Below the pieces are notes generated by a model. It was given only the letters and a program-made list of their open reading frames with translations. It was not told the DNA's origin and searched no databases. Made by a program: the position numbers and the translations under genes. DNA of 64,000 bases from Locusta migratoria (Eukaryota > Arthropoda > Insecta > Orthoptera > Acrididae). Positions 42,568 through 51,507 of this stretch are shown here, piece by piece. Location of the stretch: contig CM048750.1 in NCBI GenBank assembly GCA_026315105.1, positions 263,801,151-263,865,150 of the forward strand, read 5' to 3'. Each line of letters opens with the position of its first letter. Position 1 is the first letter of the stretch.

Positions 42568-43444
42568 TTTTGGAAAATGGCTATATAAGATGAAATATGG
42601 AAACAAAATTCTTCAACTAGCGCCCTTTGGCTGAAGACTAAATTATACATTATATTTAATGGAATACTTGAACATATGAAGCTTTACTTAACTCCACATA
42701 TATTTTTAAACCTTTCTTTTTAACTGCAAAAAAAAGTGTTTTTCATCACTTCGTGGTTGTTATCGTTCGTTCACACTTTAGTAGTACATAGCAACGGTTC
42801 CAAAATATTCGGACTTGATATTCGTATGCCGGCGACTGGCACGGCGTAACAACAAACAGCCGCATAGCAGCATCGGCAACATAGCCGCTAGCTGTCAGAG
42901 TCGTTCTTTCGGCTTGCTCGTTCCCGGCCGCTCTGTTGCCGAGGCAGAGCGCCAGCTTCCCTGTGTAACGTCCTAGCTACGTCCACCTAATCCTCTATGG
43001 GCGAAGTTGCCGTTATATTCTATTTCTGCTTAATCATTTAATAATTGTTCCAATGATTTGACGGTAGGGGATGCGAACAATTACTAGGTTGATCCATAAC
43101 AATAAGCTTTGTTAACTGCCTTCATTATGGAACGACAAATGTTAAAAACTCTTCCTTTAAATATACTGATTAAATAACCGCGTGCCACTACGATGTCTAC
43201 AAGTCCACACTGAAACATTTCAATATGCAACTGAAACTCATATGCGATACGACAGATGGGCAAAAACTTTAGCCACCGCTATCGTTGCATCCAACGGTAA
43301 CTCTTGTTCGACCAAAACGTACCAAAGACGTTACTAAGCTAAAACCCTGTATCCTCACACTTGAAGTCACGTAAACCGTGCCGCTCCTGTCGTTTTTACT
43401 CCACCTCACTTCCACAGTAGACGTGGGCGCGAACTGACCATTTC
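42568..43444. other. Unassigned DNA
   Basis: No recognised feature. A CpG-containing stretch lies near 42820-42990. Confidence 0.55.
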
Positions 43445-43532
43445 TGCCTATCCCGAGTTATCCCGAGTCGCGGTGGAATCCCCTACTCTCTAAGGCGCCT
43501 TGCTACTGAGCGCGCAGTAGGTCTCCTTCGGA
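43445..43532 (+). mobile_element. SINE C head fragment
   Basis: GCGGTGGAATCCCCTACTCT and TCCTTCGGAGGTTC resemble a SINE head that stops at its B box, where LINE A (minus) begins. A matching continuation (CTAGTCCTCGCTCGGACATG) appears at the far side near 45153-45172, so the LINE probably split this SINE. Confidence 0.55.
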
Positions 43533-45160
43533 GGTTCTACATCTACATCGGACACTCTGCAAATCACATTCAAGTGCCTGGCAGAGGGTTCATCGAACCA
43601 GCATTACATTATTTATCTCCCATTCCATTCTCGAATAGAGCGCGGGAAGAATGAACACCTGAATGTCTCAGTTCGAGCTCTGATTTCTCGAATTTTATTC
43701 TCATGATCATTTCTACCTGTCTAAGTAGGAGTCAACAATATATTTTCGCATTCGGAGCAGAAAGTTGGCCGCGGTGGAGTAGCCGAGCGGTCTAAAGCAT
43801 CTCGCTGCGGAACGCGGGGTTACTCGCACTGGAGGTTCGAGTCCTGCCTGGGGCATGGGTGTGTGTGTTTGTCCTTAGGTTACTTTACCTTAGTTTAAGT
43901 AGTTTGTAAGCTACGGACTGATGACCACGCAGTTTGGCCTGATAGATTTACAATCATTTGAACATTTGAGAAAGTTGGCGATTGGAGTTTCGTAGTGAGT
44001 CAGCGCCGCGGCGATAAGCGCCGTTGTTGTAATGATGATCATCCCAGATTCTTTATCATTTCCGTAACGCTGTCTCCCCTGTATCATGACAATACGAAAC
44101 GAGCTGATCTTCATTGGACCCACCTGATAAGGATCCCACACTGGGCAGCAATACTCCAAAAAAGGACGGACAAGTGTAGTGTATGCTGTTTCTTTAGTAG
44201 TTCTGTTGCATCTTTTAAGGGTTCTGACAATAAAACGCAGTCTCCGGTCCGCCTTTCCCGCGATATTATCTACGTGTTCTTTCCAGTTTCAATCTGAAGT
44301 AATAATAATTCCTAGGTATTTTGTGGAGTTTACGGCCTTCACTTTTGATTGATTTATCTTGTAAACAAATGTTAACGGATTTCTTTTCGTACTCATGGGG
44401 ACCACTTCACAATTCTCATCATTTAGAATCAATTGCCAATTTTTACACCATACTGATAGCTTCTTTAGATCGTTCTGCAGTTGGTTTTGACCTTCAGATG
44501 ATTCTACTAGATGGTAAATGACGGCGTCATCTGCAAACAACCTAAGAGAGCTACTTAGATTTTCTCCCGAATCGTTTATGTAAATAAAAAACAGCAGAGG
44601 ACCAATAACACTACCCAGTGGAACGCCGGATATGACCCCTGTTTTAGTCGATTACTACAAACTGTGTCCTCTCTGACAGGAAATACCCTATCCAGTCGCA
44701 AATTTGGGGCGATATACCATAACCACGCAATTTGATTAAAAGCAGTTTATGAGGTACGTTGTCAAAAGCTTTCTGGAAATCAAGAAATACGGACTCAATT
44801 TGCGAACCCTAGTCGATAGCACCCATCACTTCGTGCGAGTTAAGGGCTACTTCTGTTTCGCATGGACGATATTTTCTAAATCCCTGTTGACCTTGGATCA
44901 ATAGATCATTCTGTTGGAGATATATTTGAATACAGGATATGTTCCAAAACCATGCTGCAAATTGACATCAATGAAATAGTTTCGTGGGTTACTCCTACTG
45001 CCTTTCTTGAATATAGGTGTAGCCAGTGCAACTTTCCAATCGTCTGGTACAGATCCTTCTTTGAGAGAGCGGTTGTATATGGCTGTTAAGTAAGGAGCTA
45101 TCGCTTCCGCGTAATCAGACCAGAAGACTTGTTCTTGTTAAGTGATTTTAGTTGCTAGTC
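43533..45160 (-). mobile_element. LINE A copy 3, degenerate
   Basis: The reverse complement begins upstream of the RT fingers (CCAGACGATTGGAAAGTTGC, AGTAGGAGTAACCCAC) and runs to the terminus at 43533. Fragments in minus frames include MFADDAVIYHLVESSEGQNQ (44289-44540) and LEYCCPVWDPYQVG. It is longer at the 5' side than copies 1 and 2 but full of stops and indels. SINE B lies in its 3' part. Confidence 0.88.
43769..43968 (+). mobile_element. SINE B, full length
   Basis: The 10-base duplication AGAAAGTTGG lies at 43759-43768 and 43969-43978. Complete head, CA/GT-rich spacer, body and tail; inserted in LINE A copy 3. Confidence 0.95.
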
Positions 45161-45394
45161 CTCGCTCGGACATGGGCGTAATCTCCCGTATTACTTATCC
45201 AAAATTAATGATTGAGATATCATTTTCAATGTTTCGTTCTCCACTAATGACGAAAAATACACAATTAGTTTAAAGGTTTTATTTTAATAAAATTTGTACT
45301 GAACATATTATTACATTGTACATATTATTACCAATAGCTAGCAAATCAGAAAGTTTCAGAATAAAGAACAAAGAGAAAATCAAACCGTCTTCTT
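45161..45394. other. Unassigned AT-rich DNA
   Basis: Nothing recognised beyond the possible SINE C remainder at its start. Confidence 0.5.
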
Positions 45395-45664
45395 TTATTT
45401 AGTGGTTTTTCTGTTACAATCATGATTTGCCACTTTTAATTTTGAACTTATATAATCTCTGACAAAAAAGTACGGCGAGTAGAAGTGTATCCTTAATGTA
45501 CATGAACTATTAAATACAGTTACCTTACAGTCACCTCCCATAACTATACACCGCTGAGCTCTGCGATACATGTCCTGGAAACTTTGCACGAAGTCTTTGT
45601 TTGGGATGGTGTTCAAAAGCCTAGTCATGTTTCGTTGGATGTCAGAAATACTAGAGGACATGTG
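45395..45664 (-). pseudogene. Transposase C-terminal fragment (Tc1/mariner type)
   Basis: The 88-codon minus frame contains IPNKDFVQSFQDMYRRAQRC and IVMGGDCKVTVF, resembling the W/R-rich C-terminus of mariner-superfamily transposases (a usual form ends RCVxxxGxYFE). No catalytic region. Confidence 0.5.
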
Positions 45665-46045
45665 CGAATACTTCGCACCTTTAGGGGAATGGGAAAAATG
45701 CTGGGCAAAAATGGAAGTAAAGTTGAATGTTCACACATAGATTTTTTCAGAATCAATCAATGCAAGTGTTTAAAAGCGCAAATGAAAGATCTTGATGCGC
45801 TGAGTGCTGTTAAGTCAAAAAGAACCGCGTACCTTAATTAGCACCAAAGATATCGTAAAAGAAAGAGGTTAAAATATTCAATGTAAGGAGAGAAGGATAC
45901 CGCGTATGAAAAATAACAAAGGATGGAGAGACTTAATTCTGATAGTTGATGACAAATCTGCGAATGAATACCTTTCGTTTAAAGCAAGAAAAAACGGCCA
46001 GGCAATTTGGTCTGGCCAACTGACTTTAATTTTCCTAGATCCTTT
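45665..46045 (+). repeat. Repeat family R2, copy 2
   Basis: Homologue of 34738-35150. Open for 113 codons from 45906 (GWRDLILIVDDKSANEYLSF), but the frame runs into the Tc1 terminal repeat and the other copy is full of stops, so it is not called as a gene. Confidence 0.65.
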
Positions 46046-46057
46046 TGAAATACACTA

Positions 46058-47398
46058 CTGGCCATTAAAATTGCTACACCAAGAAGAAATGATACACTGG
46101 TATTCATTGGACAAATATAGTATACTAGAACTGACATGTCATTACATTTTCACGCAATTTGGGTGCATAGATCCTGAGAAATCACTACATCTGGCTGTAA
46201 TACGGCCTTCATACGCCTGGGCATTGAGTCAAACAGAGCTTGGATGACGTGTACAGGTACAGATGCCCATGCAGCTTCAACACAATACCACAGATCATCA
46301 AGAGTAGTGACTGGCGTATTGTGACGAGACAGTTGCTCGGCCACCAGACGTTTTCAGTTGGTGAGAGATCTGGAGAATGTGCTGGCCAGGGCAGCAGTCG
46401 AAACTTTTGAGTATCCAGATAGGCCCGTAAAGGTCGTGCATTATCCTACTGAAATGTAGGGTTTCGCAGGGATCGAATGAAGGGTAGAGACACGAGTCGT
46501 AACACACCTGAAATGTAACGGCCACTGTTCAAAGTGCCGTAGATGCGAACAAAGGGTGACCGAGACGTGTAACCAATGGTACCCCATACCATCACGCCAA
46601 GTGATACGCCAGTATGACGATGACGAATACACGCTTCCAATGTGCGTTCACCGCGATGTCGCGAAACACGGATGCGACCATTATGATGCTGTAAACAGAA
46701 CCTGGATACATCCGAAAAAAAAAAATGACATTTTTGCCATTCTTGCACCCAGATTCGTCGTTGCGTACACCATCGCAGGCGCTCTTGACTGTGATGCAGC
46801 GTCAAGGGATACCGCACCCATTGTCTCCGAGGTGATAGTTCATTCTGCTACAAACGTCGTCGAACTGTTCGTGCAAATGGTTGTTGTCTATCAAACATCC
46901 CCATGTATTACCTCAGGGGTCGAGACGTGTCTGCACGATCCGTTACAGCCATGCGGATAAGATGCCTGTCATCTCGACTGCTAGTGATACGAGGCCGTTG
47001 GGGCGTTTCTTATTGCCCTCCTGAACCCACCGATTCCATATTCTGCTAACAGTCATTGGATCGCGACCAACGCGAGCAGCAACCGATAAACCGCATTGGA
47101 GAAAGTCTACAATATGCCCTGTATCAAAGTCGGAAACGTGATGGTACGCATTTCTCCTCCTTGCACGAGACATCACAACAACGTTTCATCAGACAACGCC
47201 GGTCAACTGTTGTCTGTGTATGAGAAATCGGTTGGAAACTTTCCTCATGTCAGCACGTTGTAGGTATCGCCACCGGCGCCAACGTTGTGTGAATGCTCTG
47301 AAAAGCCAATCATTTGCATATCACAGCATCTTCTACCTGCCGGTTAAGTTTCGCATCTGTAGCACGTTATCTTCATGGTGTAGCAATTTTAATGTCCA
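46058..47398 (-). mobile_element. Tc1-like transposon with terminal repeats, frameshifted transposase
   Basis: The left end CTGGCCATTAAAATTGCTAC follows a TA, and the right end GTAGCAATTTTAATGTCCA is its complement with one change. The minus frames carry the whole transposase in pieces: SRARRRNAYHHVSDFDTGHI (46943-47176, start of HTH), VGRDPMTVSRIWNRW, FFFSDVSRFCLQHHNGRIRV (46446-46817; first catalytic Asp), SLGVMVWGTIGYTSRSPFV, and the C-terminus LDDLWYCVEAAWASVPVHV (46150-46344). Several frameshifts make it inactive. It shares its end with the Tc1 at 54998. Confidence 0.9.
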
Positions 47399-47399
47399 A

Positions 47400-47700
47400 G
47401 CGTGTATAAGATCGTCAACTGTTTCCTTTCCAAGAGAGTTTGAGTCGAGGGAATAGGAAGAAGTCTGGAGGATTGAGATACGGCGAGTGTGGTGGATGCT
47501 CAAGTTGTACCACCCTCTTTTTTGCCAGGAAAAAGCTGACAATATTGGTTGTGGGTGGGCGAGCGTTGTCGTGCAACTTGAACGTCCACCATACTCGCCG
47601 GATCTCAATCGTCCATATTTCTTGAATAGTTTCGAGGATATGTACCTTAGAGTTGAGCAGAGCTTGGTTACGGGAGCAGACTATTTCGAAGGACAGTAAG
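47400..47700. mobile_element. Mariner C-terminal fragments in inverted pair
   Basis: Minus strand 47405-47590: LHDNARPPTTN, FLAKKRVVQLEHPPHSPYLN and PPDFFLF, the second and third catalytic blocks of a mariner transposase. Plus strand 47560-47699: VVQLERPPYSPDLN and later VTGADYFEGQ with a stop, the same protein's end. The two pieces overlap around 47560-47590 in opposite orientation. Confidence 0.6.
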
Positions 47701-47939
47701 ATAACAGTAGTTTATAGTTCATCTGCGTTAATGTTACAGGACTATTCTGGGACATTTATTGTCAGAGGTTATAAAATAGATTCGTATCCAGCGGGTTCAT
47801 AGATTATTACTTATACTGATTTGAGAGAGATTCCAAACAACTTCCATTGAAGTGCATGGCCATATTGAATATGCTATTTTGTATAGATCTATTTATTTAT
47901 TCGTGTCAGAAGTGCCAAGAGAGATACAGATTATATAAA
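47701..47939. other. Unassigned DNA
   Basis: Nothing recognised between the mariner fragments and the long hairpin. Confidence 0.5.
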
Positions 47940-48417
47940 TTGGAAAATATACATATGTAGAAACGTGGAAAAACGGGAATAGGAAATAATCGCGAAGTTT
48001 CTATGAAAAGTCTATTATGGTTATTATAGGTTATTGTAAAATGAAGTTGTGAAATGGTGGACTATTACCGCAGTAAAATGAGAAATGTGGATGAATGGTA
48101 GATATTATAAAGGAGATGCAGTGTTGAAAGCAGTAAATAAAATAATAGGCGTAAAAATGAAAAATTCGTTAGTTCTTTTTTTATTTTTACGCTTATTACT
48201 TTTTTATTTTTTATTTTTACGCTTATTATTTTACTTACCGCTTTCAACACTGCATCTCCTCTATAATATCTACCATTCATCTACATTTCTCATTTTACTG
48301 CGGTAATACTATTTCACAACTTCATTTTACAATAACCTGTAATAACCATATTTGGCTTTTCCTAGAAACTTCGCGATTATTTCCTATTCCAGTTTTTCCA
48401 CATTTCTACATATTTTT
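47940..48417. repeat. Long hairpin (foldback), about 225-bp arms
   Basis: Left arm 47940-48165 and right arm about 48190-48417 are inverted copies: GGAAATAATCGCGAAGTTTC with its complement near 48370-48390, and GATGCAGTGTTGAAAGC with its complement near 48237-48253. A (ATTTTTACGCTTATTA)-type unit is repeated in the centre. No protein, no duplication seen. A non-autonomous foldback of unknown family. Confidence 0.85.
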
Positions 48418-48569
48418 CCCACCAGGAAAGACTCCTTCTATAATATTCAAAAAACATACATATTCATAGGTATAAGTCAAAGCACATACAATAAAATGCT
48501 TACATAGATAAAAGAAAATGTGTAACACAATCAGTATTTACATAATAAACATTGTGTAAGCCAGTGGTG

Positions 48570-48965
48570 ACCAATATTTGGCTACATTGTCTGTGTTGCT
48601 GTGAGCCAGGCCCACAGAGAAGACACTTCGGTAAATGGCTTGTAGTTTGTTCTTCTCCACACGCACACGATGTGTCTTCTCCTTGTGCATTGCCCCATTT
48701 CTTCAGGTTCGATCTTGCGACGCCGGAACGCTATCTGTTTAAAGACTTAAGTGTGCACCACCCTTCTTTGTCACCAGGTGGGAGAGTTTCTTCTATTTTG
48801 AGTCGTTCCGGATGGACAAGATATTTCTTTTTCCACAGTTCAACCCTGGCTATGCTGGGATCTATGGCATTTGGAGAAGACGGCGGTAAAAAGCTTTTCC
48901 TGGAATTCGATCGGAATTGTGGATGCTGATGTTCGTATAGGCATTGCATACCAATTTGTGTCAAA
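48570..48965 (-). mobile_element. LINE D fragment, RT C-terminus
   Basis: Minus frames read RSNSRKSFLPPSSP, ARVELWKKKYLVHPERLKIE, GDKEGWCTLKSLNR, then after a stop RSGVARSNLKKWGNAQGEDT and CACGEEQTTSHLPKCLLCGP, the CxCG-x-H-x-C end also seen at 21032-21240. It ends near 48570. The plus-strand frame at 48552-48929 is its shadow. Confidence 0.75.
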
Positions 48966-49249
48966 ATCTAAAGATTTTTTTCTATTATTTTGGGGAAATT
49001 TGGCGTGTTCCATTCCTCTATGCGACGTCCTGTATCTGCAAGTTCTACAGTAATTTCCACATACAAGGTGAATCTCAGAAGTTCGGTGAATGGTCACATA
49101 TGTTACAAACAGCGCTGGCGAGGATAAGTTCCCAGCGCATACACATTGAGGGACATGTCAACAAGCGCCCCCTATGGTGCAAAGCACTGCACTGATGCGG
49201 TGGTACACGCTGCGACCCAGCTAACAGGATCACTGTGAGAACTCGTGTC

Positions 49250-49480
49250 ATTGCAACACGGAGCGCAAAATAGAGCAACATGTTAACATCAAGTTTTGTT
49301 TCAAAATAGGCAAAACGGCGACGAAGACCCATGGAATGTTAGAGCAAGTGTATGGTGTTGAAGCAGTGTGTAAAAAGTGTGTGTTTGGGTGGTTTAAACG
49401 CTTTAGAGTCGGAAAGGAGGATTCAACAAGGCGGGACCTCAGTTCTTCTAGCGAGTCCACAATAAGCGTTTGCTGACAGT
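49250..49480 (+). pseudogene. Mariner transposase N-terminal fragment
   Basis: The plus frame reads EQHVNIKFCFKIGKTATKTH, MLEQVYGVEAVCKKCVFGWF and KRFRVGKEDSTRRD, the HTH N-terminus of a mariner transposase. It stops soon after, with no terminal repeats identified. The preceding stretch 48966-49249 is unassigned. Confidence 0.7.
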
Positions 49481-49965
49481 TTCCAACATCTGTACAACCG
49501 ATGTAACAAGTTTTAATAAATGAGAATTACCCAATACGCTGCAATTATCTTTATTGTTTCACAACGGCCGTTTAGGCTTAAGCGATTGTCAAGTGATGCC
49601 TGCAAAGAACCTATCTTAGTAACTAACATAGTCTTTCTATATACGTTTTATGAGTTTGAAATGGATGTCTTTGAGGCAAAAATACTTACATCATGCAGAT
49701 AGATATTTCGTATTGTATCTGTTTGTTAAGAAAACGTTTATTTCATTTAATATTTCCATTGTAGTATTTCAGTAAGGTGTTATATTTATTTCAGATGGTA
49801 GAGATACTATATGCTTACAAAGATTTTATAATGGAAATTAAATATAATCCTTCGTTAAGTGATTATGTGTCTCTGATCTCTCAGATGTTATGTATGAATA
49901 TCTTCTGAATTTTGTTATACATGGATCTAAAATAGTGCACCTGTGGATTATCCGTTTTCTAATCG
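49481..49965. other. Unassigned AT-rich DNA
   Basis: No recognised feature. Confidence 0.55.
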
Positions 49966-49969
49966 AAAT

Positions 49970-50135
49970 ATTTATATACAATTTTCTAAATAAAGTTTAT
50001 GCTTAAATTCTGTGTGATCATTAAGAATTTCGTCAGGGGTTGTGTTTATATGGATAAAAATTTCCAACTCTTCCATAAAAATCATTAATATTCCTTTAGG
50101 AATAATGTGTAAAATTTGTAGTGCCTTGTCAATCT
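49970..50135 (-). mobile_element. Penelope-like element C-terminal fragment
   Basis: Minus frame: ILHIIPKGILMIFMEELEIF, IHINTTPDEILNDH and TEFKHKLYLEN. This lines up with ILHVLPK, EIYLHS, LLNEQ and ELKHKNYIE of the copy at 1565-1914. It is the tail beyond the GIY-YIG core; the core itself is missing. Confidence 0.7.
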
Positions 50136-50147
50136 TTGTGGTGATGT

Positions 50148-50437
50148 TGCCAGAATGAAACTTTCACACTGCAGCAGATTGTGCGCTGATATGAAACTTC
50201 CTGCAAGATTAAAATTGTGTGCCGGAACCGGGACTCGAATCTGGGACCCTTGCTTTTCACGGGCAAGTGCTCTACCACTAAGCTACCCCGACAGACACGA
50301 CTCACGACTCCCCCACACAACCGCCAGTACCTCGCCTCCTACTTTCCAATCTTCACAGAAGCTCTCCTGCAAACCTTGCAAGACTAGCACTCCTGGAAGA
50401 AAGGATATGGTGGAGACATGGCATAGCCACAGCCTAA
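50148..50437 (-). mobile_element. SINE E (tRNA-derived)
   Basis: The reverse complement has GTCGGGGTAGCTTAGTGGTA (A box), CAGATTCGAGTCCCGG (B box) and a body with CAGGAAGTTTCATATCAGCG. Upstream of the head lies CATGTCTCCACC and CAGGAGTGCTAG, which I remember as part of the same repeat family in insects. No clear duplication. Confidence 0.75.
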
Positions 50438-50664
50438 GGGTGCGGTGATGTGATTTTCAATTCTGCGATGTTGGAAGAAAGAGGGATTGTTTTCAGATGT
50501 TCTGGTGTGTTCTCTGAATCGTATTGCGAAATTTCGTCATGTTTAACGGATGTAGAATTTACATCCAATGTAAGAAATAATTTAAGGTGTAAGAATTGTA
50601 TTATAGCCAATGGCGACAAATTTGGACAGAAAAAGGTGTTTCGTTTGTGACTGTCGTTTCCTAT
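50438..50664. other. Unassigned DNA
   Basis: Two overlapping frames (50450-50650 plus, 50434-50694 minus) have no recognisable domain and extend into the flanking element, so neither is called. Confidence 0.5.
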
Positions 50665-50680
50665 ATTTTCTGATATCATT

Positions 50681-50897
50681 TCATTCCATTCCATGATGGT
50701 GGTGGCGCCGGCTGGTGCAGCAACAGTGTTGAATAATTAAAAATGCTCAGTCTCTGTTGCAATATTTTATTCTCCAATAACGCGTTTCGCACTGTTAGCG
50801 CATCGTCAGACTGGAAAAAAGTCTGACGATGCGCTAACAGCGCGAAACGCGTTATTGGAGAATAAAATACTGCAACAGAGACTGAGCATTTTCAATA
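50681..50897. mobile_element. Small Penelope-type palindrome with hammerhead-like cores
   Basis: The 16-base duplication ATTTTCTGATATCATT lies at 50665-50680 and 50898-50913. A 55-base unpaired lead precedes arms at 50737-50811 and 50818-50893, nearly perfect inverted copies with a loop of about six bases. Each arm contains CTGACGA, T, GCGC, TAACA, GCGC, GAAA (plus strand 50823-50847; minus strand 50785-50809). Confidence 0.82.
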
Positions 50898-50913
50898 ATT
50901 TTCTGATATCATT

Positions 50914-51505
50914 CAACGAACTTTTCAGACGCACTTTGTATCACTACAGAGTCGATCTCACCATGCGATAGATTGCACTGCAAAACATATCGATGTAATG
51001 TTTCCCAAGTCAATCCCTGTAAAGAGCCAAAGGAATTTTTGCAGCTATATATGTCAGTGAGGGATGTGGAAGAAAATCTCGAAGACAAAAAAGCAAGCCG
51101 AGGCAGTGGTACGGGGCATCGGGTTCGGGGAGAGGCAGGAGATGGATGTGACCGACAAAGGCGACGCTGGTAACAAATACTCGGAAGGGGTTGGGGTGTA
51201 GGAGGCAGGGGGAGGGAATCGATGCGGGGGTGGGTCGCGTGCGGCCCAGAATAAGTGGCGTGCTGCCGCAGCCACGCCATGGGCTTCTGGGTCAACAGAC
51301 GGCCGGGGCTGACTCAGGGAAACCTGGCCACTCGTAACCTTTTGCTGTCAGAAACGTGCTGCGTGGAATAGCAGCGGCTCTGACTGGTCCCGGCCATTAA
51401 CCCTTAAACAAGCCGATGACCCACAAACACAGTATGGGTACCGTTATAGCTCACGGGATATTCGGAGCGTACCTGCGCCCCTGTTTTTACCCGAGAGGGT
51501 AGTTC
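50914..51505. other. Unassigned, locally GC-rich DNA
   Basis: Bases 51080-51300 are GC-rich. Frames on both strands (for example 50909-51295 minus) are proline/serine-rich without motifs. Possible single-copy host DNA. Confidence 0.5.
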
Positions 51506-51507
51506 TA

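Noticed and set aside
13224..43968. Regularly recurring SINE sequences as a CRISPR-like array
   Set aside because: Copies are about 200 bases, in both orientations, widely scattered, and the genome is eukaryotic.
45906..46247. 113-codon frame as a host gene
   Set aside because: It begins in repeat R2 and runs through the Tc1 terminal repeat; the other R2 copy is riddled with stops.
48552..48929. 125-codon plus-strand frame as a gene
   Set aside because: It is the antisense shadow of LINE D, whose minus-strand CxCG zinc-knuckle region is recognisable.
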